Origin: Sphingomonas sp. KRR8
Lineage (GTDB): Bacteria; Pseudomonadota; Alphaproteobacteria; Sphingomonadales; Sphingomonadaceae
NCBI RefSeq assembly: GCF_023559245.1
Contig: NZ_CP097462.1
Span: 1 to 64,000, forward strand
Direction of reading: 5' to 3'
DNA: 64,000 bases
Below the pieces are notes generated by a model. That model was not told the origin of the DNA. It saw only the letters and a program-made list of their open reading frames with translations, and did no database searches. Within the stretch, counting starts at the first letter, position 1, and each line of letters begins with the position of its first letter. Position numbers and translations under genes: made by a program. Shown here in pieces: positions 46,256 through 54,684 of the stretch.

Positions 46256-46870
46256 TCAGCCGGCCTCGCCGCCGCCCATGCTGCCCGCGTCGCCGGCCCG
46301 CAACCGTTCGAAGAAGTGGCGGCGGCACAGCGCGACATAGCGGTCATTGCCACCGATCTCCGTCTGCGCGCCCGCCGCGACCGCATGGCCCGCCTCGTCC
46401 ACCCGCAGGTTCATGGTCGCCTTGCGTCCGCACTCGCACACGGCCTTGAGTTCGACCAGCGCATCGGCCAGCGCCAGCAGCGCCGCGCTGCCGGGGAACA
46501 ACTGACCGAGGAAGTCGGTCCTGAGGCCATAGCAGAGCACGGGAATGTTGAGTTCGTCGGCCAAGCGGCACAGCTCCAGCACCTGCTCCTGGGTCAAGAA
46601 CTGCGCTTCATCGACCAGCACGCAATGCAGCTGCCTCGTCTTGAGCTCGTCCAGCACCGCGTCGCGCAGGTTGGTTTCGGGCCGATAGGTGTGCGCCTCG
46701 GCCCCGATGTCGAGCCGTGACGCGATCCGGCCCAGGCCGGCACGGTCGTCATGGGCCGCGGTCCACAGCATCGTCTCCATGCCGCGCTCGCGGTAATTGA
46801 AGTCCGCCTGCAGCAGCGTCGTCGACTTCCCCGCATTCATCGCGGCGTAGTAGAAATAAAGCTTGGCCAT
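46256..46870 (-). CDS. tdk: Thymidine kinase
   Basis: Phosphorylates thymidine in the salvage pathway. 204 residues, type II family: P-loop FYYAAMNAGKSTTLLQ (about 6-21), the lid and substrate block CVLVDEAQFLTQEQVLEL, and two pairs of zinc-binding cysteines, one in KAVCECGRKA and one near the C-terminus with CRRHFF. It stands at the head of the truB-rpsO-pnp operon, which is not the usual neighbour of tdk. Confidence 0.95.
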   Translation of the reverse strand: MAKLYFYYAAMNAGKSTTLLQADFNYRERGMETMLWTAAHDDRAGLGRIASRLDIGAEAHTYRPETNLRDAVLDELKTRQLHCVLVDEAQFLTQEQVLELCRLADELNIPVLCYGLRTDFLGQLFPGSAALLALADALVELKAVCECGRKATMNLRVDEAGHAVAAGAQTEIGGNDRYVALCRRHFFERLRAGDAGSMGGGEAG

Positions 46871-46953
46871 GCGCGCCGCTTAGCGCGCTCGACCGCCTTC
46901 GGCTAATCGGCGCTTTCGGAAGGCTAGACGGGCAATCAAGTGACTGACCTGAC

Positions 46954-47691
46954 CTACAGCCGCATCATGCCCCTTCGGGGCTCACGCTGACCATAAGTCT
47001 GCGCGGTCAGCTTCGCCCCCGCATCCAGCAGTGCCTGCCGGCGGCCCGCTACATCCGTCCGCAATTGGACTGCTTCATATTTGGCGAGCTTCCGGAACAC
47101 CGGATGATCAAGCGCTCGCCCGATGAACCCGGCGGTGACCGGCCAACGGGCAGCATCGACCTCCACGCCGGCATAAGCAGCATTGCGGAAGAAGGAGGCG
47201 ATGGCGACGTCCGCCAAACCGAGGTTCCCACAAAGGAAACCCGAAGCGGGCAGCTCGCCTTCGAGATAATCGAGCGCTCGCGGCAATTTCTCGCTCAGTG
47301 TCTGCTGAACACGTTGCTCGTCCGCCGGCTCTTTCCAGACAAGTGGACGAACGACGCGCTGGTAGAACAGACCCCAGACGAGCAGGTCGCCAAGTCGGGT
47401 GTCGGCATATTCCTCAAGCCATCGCGCTCGCGCCCGCGGAGCCGCGCCTTGGGGCAGCAGTGGTCGCTGAGGATAAGCGTCGTCCAGATAGGCGCAGATC
47501 ACCGATGAATCGCTGATGGTCACATCGCCGTCGATCAGCACGGGTATCCGCCGCAAGGGGCTCAAGCGGCTGAACTCGTCATTGCCGAAGAAGGGTGTGA
47601 TGGGATCCACCTCATAGGTCAATTGCTTGAGCTCAAGACAAGCCAGGACCTTGCGGACGTAGGGGCTGACGAAGCTTCCGATGATCTGCAT
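46954..47691 (-). CDS. Glutathione S-transferase family protein
   Basis: 245 residues. N-terminal thioredoxin-like domain (MQIIGSFVSPYVRKVLACLELKQLTYEVDPITPFFGNDEFSRLSPLRRIPVLIDGDVTISDSSVICAYLDDAYP) with the cis-Pro in RIPVL and the glutathione-binding DSSVI. An all-helical C-terminal domain follows. The Ser9 region (SFVSPYVRKV) is the likely thiol-activating site. Substrate unknown. Monocistronic. Confidence 0.9.
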   Translation of the reverse strand: MQIIGSFVSPYVRKVLACLELKQLTYEVDPITPFFGNDEFSRLSPLRRIPVLIDGDVTISDSSVICAYLDDAYPQRPLLPQGAAPRARARWLEEYADTRLGDLLVWGLFYQRVVRPLVWKEPADEQRVQQTLSEKLPRALDYLEGELPASGFLCGNLGLADVAIASFFRNAAYAGVEVDAARWPVTAGFIGRALDHPVFRKLAKYEAVQLRTDVAGRRQALLDAGAKLTAQTYGQREPRRGMMRL

Positions 47692-47849
47692 TCGGTCATG
47701 CTAGTCCGCTCGGGAGTGGCGGGAAAGGCGGTCGCATTCTCGCCCCCAGCTCTCGGTCGGAGGCACCCACTTTTGGCGAATTTCTGGGGTTCATTGACTC
47801 GTGGTTAACGTAGCGTAAACTACCGCCCAGCTACAAAGGGAGGTGCGTC

Positions 47850-49442
47850 GTGAACGCTACCGTGACCGTTGATCGTAGTGACCGCGTCTCTGTTCCGCGT
47901 AGCAATTCCAGATACTGGACCACCGGGGCGATCATCGCCGCTGTCGCGGTCGGGGCCTATGGCGTCGGTCGGATCTATCCCCCGCAGGGCCCGTCCGCAG
48001 GCACCATCGCACCGGCCGATCGCTATGTCTCGGCGCAGGTCGGCGCCAAGGACGTGCAATTGGGCGACCAGTCGGTCGCACAACTGATGCAGACCGACGC
48101 TTTCGACCTGCTGACCCGCGATTCCTCTTTCCGGGCACTGGCCCGTGACGCCGGCTTCCAGGCTGCGCTTCAGAACCCGCAGGCGATGGCGGCGATCGCC
48201 GCCAATCCCAAGGCCTTCGCGCAGCTTGCCGCTGATCCCGCTGCCTTCGCCGCGGCCGTGCGTGACGCCAATGCGATCAGCGCGGCGGCCACCCAGGCCG
48301 ATGCCAGCCGGGCCGCGGCCATCGCCGCCATGGCCCAGAACGCGCAAGCCTTCGCGGCCTTGTCGGCGCATCCGCAGGTCTTCTCCGCCATCGCGCGCAA
48401 CGCCGATGCCTTTGCCAACTACAGCCGCGCAGCCGGTGTCGCCGCCGCGCTTCGCAATCCGCAAGCGGTGGCGGCGGTCGGTGGTGATGCCGCGGCTTTC
48501 GCCCGGCTTGCGGCGGATTCGCAGGCGATGGCCAGGTTGAGCCAAGGCAATGCGATCAATGCCATGGCCCAGAACGCCAAGGCCTTCGCCGCCATGGGCG
48601 TCAACGCACAAGCGCTGGCCCTCGCCGCCAACCAGGCAGCCGCCCTGGCGGCGCAGCTGAACTCCGCCAATGCGATGGGCGCGGCCGGAACGCTGGCGCA
48701 GTACGCCAGCAACTTCGGCGCGATGGCGGCCAGTCCGCAGCTGTTCGCTGCCTTGGCGCAGAACGCACAGGCGTTCGCGGCGCTGTCCAATCACCCGCAG
48801 GCACTGCTGGTAATGGCCAAGAACCCGCAAGCCTTCGCCCAGTTCGCCGGGCGCGGCGCCGACTTCGCCGCCGCCGCGCGATCGGGGCAGGCGCAAGCCA
48901 TGCAGCAGGACGCAGCGGCCTTCGCCCGGCTTGCGGCCGATAACCAGGCCATGGCGGCGGTGGCCAAGTCGAACGTGTTCGACGCGCTTGCCCGTAATGC
49001 GCCCGCCTTTCAGTCGCTGGCCGCCAATGCGCAGATGTTCCGCTACGCGACCAACGCGGCGGCGCTGAATGCCATGGCCAGGGACTCGGCGGCCTTCGCT
49101 TCGCTCGCCCGCAATGCCAACGCCGCCGCTAGCGCGGCGCTGTCCGCGCAAGCGGCCAACGCCTCGGCCGCCGCGGCCCAGATGGCGGCCAGCGGACAGG
49201 CCAATGCGCAGCTGCTCCAGGCCATGTCCCAGAACCCGCAGGCGATCTCGGCGATGGCGAGCAATCCGGCGGCCTTCGCGGCGCTGGCGCGGCAACCGGC
49301 GGCGGTGGCATCGCTGGCGCGCAACGCCGACGCGCTCGTCGCGCTTGGGCATAATCCGGCCTTTGCCGCGCTGGCGATGAACCCGAGCTTCGCCGCGGCG
49401 CTCCGCAGCGGAGGCCTGGCGGAGGCGACGGCTCGGCAGTGA
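47850..49442 (+). CDS. Membrane-anchored alanine-rich decapeptide-repeat protein, unknown function
   Basis: 530 residues. A short cytoplasmic N-terminus and one membrane helix (TTGAIIAAVAVGAYGVG, about 24-40), then a polar stretch (41-75). About 450 residues follow, made almost wholly of 9-10 residue units of the form (N/D)(P/A)xA(F/M)AxLAx; roughly forty units can be counted, for example NPQAMAAIAA, NPKAFAQLAA, NAQAFAALSA, DAAAFARLAA. One double unit (DAAAFARLAAD(S/N)QAMA) occurs twice. The regular Phe/Leu spacing suggests a helical solenoid in the periplasm. No cysteines or catalytic motif. GTG start with GGGAGG 6 nt upstream. The metallopeptidase gene begins 50 nt downstream. I know no named family for it. 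Confidence 0.8.
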   Translation: MNATVTVDRSDRVSVPRSNSRYWTTGAIIAAVAVGAYGVGRIYPPQGPSAGTIAPADRYVSAQVGAKDVQLGDQSVAQLMQTDAFDLLTRDSSFRALARDAGFQAALQNPQAMAAIAANPKAFAQLAADPAAFAAAVRDANAISAAATQADASRAAAIAAMAQNAQAFAALSAHPQVFSAIARNADAFANYSRAAGVAAALRNPQAVAAVGGDAAAFARLAADSQAMARLSQGNAINAMAQNAKAFAAMGVNAQALALAANQAAALAAQLNSANAMGAAGTLAQYASNFGAMAASPQLFAALAQNAQAFAALSNHPQALLVMAKNPQAFAQFAGRGADFAAAARSGQAQAMQQDAAAFARLAADNQAMAAVAKSNVFDALARNAPAFQSLAANAQMFRYATNAAALNAMARDSAAFASLARNANAAASAALSAQAANASAAAAQMAASGQANAQLLQAMSQNPQAISAMASNPAAFAALARQPAAVASLARNADALVALGHNPAFAALAMNPSFAAALRSGGLAEATARQ

Positions 49443-49492
49443 GTGGAACGGGCGGGCCTGCGCGCCCGCCCCGCCCATAAGAGGGGGACAGG

Positions 49493-52400
49493 TTGGGGGC
49501 AGGCAGTCGCGTCCGGGTCGCCTTGCGCCTCAGCAGCCTGCTGCTTGCGGGCGTGGCCCTTCCGGCCGCCGCGCAGCAGGCACCCGCACCGCAAGCGCCG
49601 CCACCGACGCCGCCAACCACCACGCTGGTCGAACCGACTGGCGGCCCGCCGCCCGCACCGGCACCGGCACCCACCGAGGAAGTGAAGAGCGTCCCGCAGG
49701 ATGCCTCAGGCATCCCGTTATCGACTCTCGAGACGAAGGACTTCTCGCTCCTCTACTTCGATCCGGTCCAGACCTTCCTGACGCCCTACCTCGGCCGCTC
49801 GTTCGAGAATGCGATCGCCTTTCACAAGCGCAAGTTCGGCTGGCAGCCGTGGGACCGCACCACCGTGTTGCTCAAGGACTTCGGCGACTACGGCAACGCC
49901 GGCGCCCGGGCCTCTCCCAACAATGCGGTGCTGCTCGATGTCGCGCCGCTGAGCCAGAGCTTCGAGACTTTCACGCCCGGCGAGCGCTTCTTCACGCTGA
50001 TCAACCATGAACTGGCGCACGTCGCCACCATGGACGTCTGGAACCGCCATGACGCCCGCTGGCGGCGGCTGCTCCACGGCAAGCCGATGCCGCTTCAGGA
50101 GCATCCCGAGTCCATCCTCTACAACTATCTGACCACGCCGCGCACCAACGTGCCGCGCTGGTATCTGGAAGGAAGCGCGGTCTTCTTCGAAACCTGGATG
50201 GCCGGCGGTCTTGGCCGCGCGCAGGGCGCGTTCGACGAGATGGTGTTCCGCGCCAAGGTGCGCGATGGCGAGCGGCTCTACTCGCCGCTGGGCCTCGAAA
50301 GCGAAGGCAACAGCGTCGACTATCAGGTGGGGGTCAACGACTACCTCTACGGCACCCGCTTCTTCTCCTACCTGGCGCTGACCTATGGCCCCGAACGCGC
50401 CGTCGACTGGCTTCGTCGGCCCGACGGCAGCGCGGGCTTCTACGCCACCCGCTTCCGCCAGGTGTTCGGCAAGCCGCTCGACCAGGTCTGGAACGAATGG
50501 CTTTCCAGCGAGCAGCGGTTCCAGCGCGAGAACCTCGCCCGCCTCGCGCAATTTTCGCTGACGCAGGTGACCCCGCTCAGCCCGCGCGGACTTGGCTCCA
50601 TCTCACGCGGCTTTGTCGACACCCGCACCAACAGCCTGGTCGCCGCCTTCCGCTATCCCGGCCGGATCGGCTTCGTCGGCGCCATGGACCTGGCCACGGG
50701 CAAGCTTCGCCCGCTGCGTGAGATCAAGGGCATGATGCTGTACAAGGTGACCAGCCTTGCCTTCGACGAGCAAGCGCGGACCGTCTTCTACACCGAGGAC
50801 AATTACGCCTTCCGCGACCTCATTGCGCTGAACGTCGACACCGGTGCGCGTCGCATGCTGCTGAAGGATGCGCGAATTGGTGACATGGTGCTGAACCCGG
50901 CTGATCGATCTCTGTGGGGCATCCGCCACCAGAACGGGTATGCGACGCTGGTGCGCATCCCGGCGCCCTACGCCTCCTTCAACCAAGTCCACACCTTCGA
51001 CTATGGGCAGATTCCGTTCGACCTCGACATCTCGCCGGACGGGAGCCTCGTCTCCGCCAGCTTCGGGGAGATCGATGGCAAGCAGTCGGTGCGCGTGTGG
51101 AAGCGGCCGGAACTGCAGGACGGCCTTGGTCCGATCGAGGTCACGCGGCTCGAACTGCCGCCCTCCACGCCCGAAGGCTTCGTCTTCACCCCCGACGGCA
51201 AGGCCCTCGTCGGCTCAAGCTATTACACCGGCGTTTCCAACATCTACCGCTTCGACCTCTCGACGGCGAAGTGGGAGGTGGTGAGCAACGCCTCGACCGG
51301 CTTCTTCCGTCCGCTGCCGCAGCCGGACGGATCGCTGATCGTCTATGATTATTCGGGGCAGGGGCTGCGGCCGGTGCGGATCGTGCCGGAGGTGCAGAAG
51401 GACCTCGGCACCATCCAGCTTTTCGGCACCAAGGTCGTCCGCGCCCATCCGGAACTTGAGCAATGGGGCGTCGGCTCCCCCGCCCGGATCGACCTCGAAC
51501 CGCTGATCACGCAGCGCGGGCGATACGATCCGGGCAAGCGCATGCGTCTGGCCAGCGCCTATCCCATCATCGAAGGCTACCGGCGCACGCCGGTCGCGGG
51601 CTATCTCTTCCATTGGGAGGACCCGATGCAGTTCCGCCAGGTGACCGCGACCGTCGGCGTGTCGCCACTCGGCCACCAGACCCGCGGCGGTGAGCGGCTG
51701 CACCTCGACCTCCAATATCGGACCCTCAACTGGAAGCTTCGCTATCGCCACAACGGCGCGGACTTCTATGACCTGTTCGGCCCGGTCGAGCGCAGCCGAA
51801 AGGGCGACATCGTCACCGCCGAATATGTGAGAAGCCTTATCTACGACCCGCCGCGTCAGCTCGAACTGTTCGGCAATGGCGGGGTCTACCTCGGCCTCGA
51901 CCGGCTGCCGGGCGCGCAGAACATCGTCAGCCCGCGCAACATCGTCAGCGTCGAGGCCGGGCTGCGCTACCACAGCCTGCGCAAGAGCCTCGGCAGCGTC
52001 GACCGCGAAAAGGGCCTGGCCTGGCAGCTGAGCGGGGGCGTGGACCGGGGCGGGGGCGTGACCAGCCCGAAGCTTGCGGCAAGCATGGACGTCGGCGTGC
52101 CGCTGCCGCTGCCCAACAGCTCGGCTTGGGCTTACGTCGCGGCGGGCAGCGCCTGGGGCAATGCCGCTTCGCCACTCTCGAACTTCTACTTCGGCAGCTT
52201 CCGCAACAACTATGTCGATAACCGCTCCGAGAAACGATACCGAGAGCCGGAGTCCTTCCCGGGCTTCGAGATCGACCAGATCGCTGCCCGCCGCTACGCC
52301 AAGCTGATCGGCGAAGTGAACCTGCCGCCGCTGCGCTTCGCCGAGGTCGGAGCGCCGGCCTTTTTCCTGTCCTCGCTTCGGCCGGCGGTGTTTGGCGGCG

Positions 52401-52582
52401 CCCTGCTGACCCGCGATCCACTGGGCGGCAATCGCCGGTTTGGAACCGTCGGCGGGCAGCTCGACCTCAACTTTACCGTGGCCCTCCGGCTGCCGATGAT
52501 CATCTCGGTGGGGGCGGCCCATGGTTTTGGGCGCCAGGGGGAGGGGCGCACCGAAACCATGATCAGCCTGAAGATCATGTGA
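49493..52582 (+). CDS. Outer-membrane metallopeptidase with beta-propeller and C-terminal barrel-like domain
   Basis: 1029 residues. Signal peptide (about 1-27, VALPAAAQQ) and a Pro-rich linker. A gluzincin peptidase domain of the MA-like type follows: HExxH as HELAH at 172-176 (TLINHELAHVATM) and Glu226 in WYLEGSAVFFE as the third zinc ligand. Next comes a TolB-like beta-propeller (about 380-620; SLAFDEQARTVFYTEDNYAFRDLIALN, PFDLDISPDGSLVSASF, GFVFTPDGKALVGSSYY). The last 350 residues alternate like an outer-membrane barrel (LHLDLQYRTLNWKLRYRHNGADFYDLFG), ending ETMISLKIM. TTG start with GAGGGGGACAGG upstream. Overlaps the PrsW-type gene by 1 nt (TGATG). The substrate is unknown. Confidence 0.82.
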   Translation: MGAGSRVRVALRLSSLLLAGVALPAAAQQAPAPQAPPPTPPTTTLVEPTGGPPPAPAPAPTEEVKSVPQDASGIPLSTLETKDFSLLYFDPVQTFLTPYLGRSFENAIAFHKRKFGWQPWDRTTVLLKDFGDYGNAGARASPNNAVLLDVAPLSQSFETFTPGERFFTLINHELAHVATMDVWNRHDARWRRLLHGKPMPLQEHPESILYNYLTTPRTNVPRWYLEGSAVFFETWMAGGLGRAQGAFDEMVFRAKVRDGERLYSPLGLESEGNSVDYQVGVNDYLYGTRFFSYLALTYGPERAVDWLRRPDGSAGFYATRFRQVFGKPLDQVWNEWLSSEQRFQRENLARLAQFSLTQVTPLSPRGLGSISRGFVDTRTNSLVAAFRYPGRIGFVGAMDLATGKLRPLREIKGMMLYKVTSLAFDEQARTVFYTEDNYAFRDLIALNVDTGARRMLLKDARIGDMVLNPADRSLWGIRHQNGYATLVRIPAPYASFNQVHTFDYGQIPFDLDISPDGSLVSASFGEIDGKQSVRVWKRPELQDGLGPIEVTRLELPPSTPEGFVFTPDGKALVGSSYYTGVSNIYRFDLSTAKWEVVSNASTGFFRPLPQPDGSLIVYDYSGQGLRPVRIVPEVQKDLGTIQLFGTKVVRAHPELEQWGVGSPARIDLEPLITQRGRYDPGKRMRLASAYPIIEGYRRTPVAGYLFHWEDPMQFRQVTATVGVSPLGHQTRGGERLHLDLQYRTLNWKLRYRHNGADFYDLFGPVERSRKGDIVTAEYVRSLIYDPPRQLELFGNGGVYLGLDRLPGAQNIVSPRNIVSVEAGLRYHSLRKSLGSVDREKGLAWQLSGGVDRGGGVTSPKLAASMDVGVPLPLPNSSAWAYVAAGSAWGNAASPLSNFYFGSFRNNYVDNRSEKRYREPESFPGFEIDQIAARRYAKLIGEVNLPPLRFAEVGAPAFFLSSLRPAVFGGALLTRDPLGGNRRFGTVGGQLDLNFTVALRLPMIISVGAAHGFGRQGEGRTETMISLKIM

Positions 52583-53625
52583 TGGCGGGCTCACTCGTCC
52601 ACTGGCTGGTCGCGCTTCTGCCGGTCCTCGCCATTCTCTGCCTGTTCGTCTGGCTGGACGCGTTCAAGCTGATGCGGGTGCGTGAGATCCTCGTTCTGCT
52701 CGGGCTCGGCGCCATCACCGCCGCCCTATCCTACCCGGTCGCGGGACGGCTGATCGATGCGCTTCCGCTGGGTTTCTCCTTCTACAGCCGGTTTATCGCC
52801 CCGTTCATCGAAGAGGCCATCAAGGGCGCCGCCATGGTGTTGCTGTTCCGGGTGAACCGCATCGGCTTCAAGCTCGACGCGGTGATCAGCGGCTTCGCGG
52901 TCGGGGCTGGCTTCTCGGTGATCGAAAACATGCTCTACCTCTTGCGCTTCCCGGAGCTCGCGGTCGGCGTCTGGCTGGTTCGCGGCCTCGGCACCGCGGT
53001 GATGCATGGCACGACGCTCGCCGTGTTCGCCGCCATCGCGCACGAGCTTGCCGAGCAGGAAACGCGCGGCAACGCCGATGACTTCGACTTTCGCTTTTGG
53101 TGGTTCCTGCCCGGCTATCTTGCCGCGGTGGCGCTGCACCTCCTCTTCAACCAGCTTCCCGACCGGCCGTTGCTGGCGATGATCGGCGCGCTTGCGGTCG
53201 CGCCCTTGGTGGTGATGGGCATCCTCCGCTTTGGGACCGAGGAGGCGGAGGAGTGGCTGGTCGCCGAACGGACCGCCCATGCCGAGGCGCTGGCCATCCT
53301 CGATGCCGGCGGCTTCCCGCAGGACCTGCGCGGCCAGCGGCTGGCCGCGCTGTGCCAGCGGAGCGGCCCCGGACCCGCTGAGCGGATCCGTGAATACGCT
53401 CAGGCGCAACTCGCGCTGATCGTGCTCGCCGAAGAGACGCTCGCGACCCAGGCGACGAGCGCCGACATGGTGCGCGGCGACGGCGAGGCGGCCTTCAGGC
53501 GGGTCGAGGAAGCCAAGCGCGCCCTTGGCCCAACGCTCCTCGCCGCGGTCGAACCGCTGCTACCGCTCAGCCGCAACGACCAATGGGAAATTCGCGAACT
53601 GCGCGAGCGCCTGACGGGCCGCTGA
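52582..53625 (+). CDS. PrsW-family intramembrane metalloprotease
   Basis: 347 residues with about eight membrane helices followed by a soluble helical tail. The diagnostic PrsW motifs are present: FIEEAIKGAAMV (EExxK, Glu77-Glu78), SVIENMLYL, and VMHGTTLAVFAAIAHE with the metal-binding His. In Bacillus PrsW cleaves the anti-sigma factor RsiW; the substrate here is unknown. ATG 52582 overlaps the upstream stop by 1 nt; GTG 52579 in the same frame is the alternative. The C-terminal 110 residues (FGTEEAEEWLVAERTAHAEALAILDAGGFPQDL onward) lie beyond the PrsW core. Coupled to the metallopeptidase gene. Confidence 0.87.
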   Translation: MAGSLVHWLVALLPVLAILCLFVWLDAFKLMRVREILVLLGLGAITAALSYPVAGRLIDALPLGFSFYSRFIAPFIEEAIKGAAMVLLFRVNRIGFKLDAVISGFAVGAGFSVIENMLYLLRFPELAVGVWLVRGLGTAVMHGTTLAVFAAIAHELAEQETRGNADDFDFRFWWFLPGYLAAVALHLLFNQLPDRPLLAMIGALAVAPLVVMGILRFGTEEAEEWLVAERTAHAEALAILDAGGFPQDLRGQRLAALCQRSGPGPAERIREYAQAQLALIVLAEETLATQATSADMVRGDGEAAFRRVEEAKRALGPTLLAAVEPLLPLSRNDQWEIRELRERLTGR

Positions 53626-53653
53626 GCCAGACCGCTCACGGTGGCACGCTGCC

Positions 53654-53691
53654 ATAAGAAAAGCGGGGCACCCCAACAGGGACACCCCGCT
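53654..53691 (-). terminator. Intrinsic terminator of the outer-membrane barrel gene
   Basis: On the minus strand a 7-bp outer stem (53691-53685 with 53668-53662), an imperfect inner stem, then TTTCTTAT. Lies 20 nt past the stop at 53712 and between convergent genes; read on the plus strand it also follows the PrsW-type gene. Confidence 0.78.
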
Positions 53692-53711
53692 CTTCCATGT
53701 TGCACTATTAC

Positions 53712-54287
53712 TTAGAAGCGCGTGCCGATCACGACCACGCCCTGATGGCGAATCAGGCCGCCTTCGTAGTTCGAGTAACGATACTCGAGACCCGCGTAGG
53801 TCTTGCCCATCAGCTTCGCCTGCGCACCGATGCCGGCGCGGAAGCCGTCGCCATTGCCCGAGGCACTGTCCGTGCCGTCAGTCGCCTTGAAACGCGCGTT
53901 GGTGTAGCCCGCCTTGACGTAGACGTTGGAACCCTCGCCGATCGCGAAGCTGAACCGGCCACCGGCATAAAGGTCGCGGCCCGACTTCACGTAAACGCCG
54001 CTATCGCCGAACTTGAGCGTGGAGTCCGAAGCCTCGACGTCCGCGCCGACCGAAACCGCATCGCCGACCGGAAAGTCGAAACCCGCGCCGACGCCGTACA
54101 GCAGGCCGCCATCGGTCACGTGACCAAGACCGAAGTCGCGCAGGTCCAGACGGACATGGTCCACCCCGACAACCGCTTCGATGCGCGCGCCGTGGGGTGC
54201 CTCGGCTGCCGCCGCGGTATCCTGCGCCATGACCGGCGCGCCGACGGTCACCGCGGCAAGCGCGGTGACGAGATGTAGATTGTTCAT
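53712..54287 (-). CDS. Small outer-membrane beta-barrel protein (opacity/OmpA-like porin fold)
   Basis: 191 residues. Signal peptide MNNLHLVTALAAVTVGAPVMA (1-21), then eight alternating strands such as RIEAVVGVDHVRLD, GLLYGVGAGFDFPVGDAVSVGADVEAS, DLYAGGRFSFAIGEGSNVYVKAGYTNARF and KTYAGLEYRYSNYEGG, ending HQGVVVIGTRF with C-terminal Phe. It is the eight-stranded surface-antigen type, probably structural or involved in adhesion. Own terminator downstream and a 397-bp upstream gap; likely a well-expressed single gene. Confidence 0.88.
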   Translation of the reverse strand: MNNLHLVTALAAVTVGAPVMAQDTAAAAEAPHGARIEAVVGVDHVRLDLRDFGLGHVTDGGLLYGVGAGFDFPVGDAVSVGADVEASDSTLKFGDSGVYVKSGRDLYAGGRFSFAIGEGSNVYVKAGYTNARFKATDGTDSASGNGDGFRAGIGAQAKLMGKTYAGLEYRYSNYEGGLIRHQGVVVIGTRF

Positions 54288-54684
54288 GAAAATGCCCCTG
54301 TGTCTTGTCTGGCGTACATCGCCAGCGGCGGCCCGTTACTCAACCAGGTTAAAGTTTTGAACCCACATTGCCCTCCGTGCGCGCAAAACAGCACACTGTG
54401 GTGCGCAGAACACAATCCGGGTCTCAGTGCGCATCCCGCGGCGGCCCGGCCCCCGCGCACGTTCCAATTCTCGACGCGGGAAGCTCGCAGGATGCGATGT
54501 TCAAGGTTCGGGACTTGTTCGACCTCATCGGCTGCGATCGCCCCGAACGCAGAGCGTTCGAAGCTCAGTATATCATTGCGATCCGGCCTCCGTTCGGCCA
54601 AGCCCGCCCAAGACTTTTTCGGCCTCCAGCAGGCACTTGAACGCCTCGCCGAGCCCTTCCCACACGCCTCTGACTGAATGAACT
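54288..54684. other. 397-bp intergenic region upstream of the porin and methyltransferase genes
   Basis: Divergent spacer holding the promoter of the barrel gene (the part near 54330-54400 is the most AT-rich) and that of the methyltransferase at 54685. A short imperfect palindrome lies near 54385-54410 (around ACACTGTGGTGCG). No ribosome site of normal strength precedes the methyltransferase ATG. No repeat or RNA gene recognised. Confidence 0.45.

Noticed and set aside
47820..49478. 552-residue minus-strand open frame with regular Gly/Arg repeats
   Set aside because: It mirrors the decapeptide-repeat gene on the plus strand, which alone has a ribosome site, a membrane helix and a sensible composition.
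53641..53705. Possible tRNA or small RNA at the PrsW/porin junction
   Set aside because: The stem is a single long hairpin with a T-run on the minus strand, which is a terminator; no cloverleaf can be drawn. No tRNA was found elsewhere in the window either.
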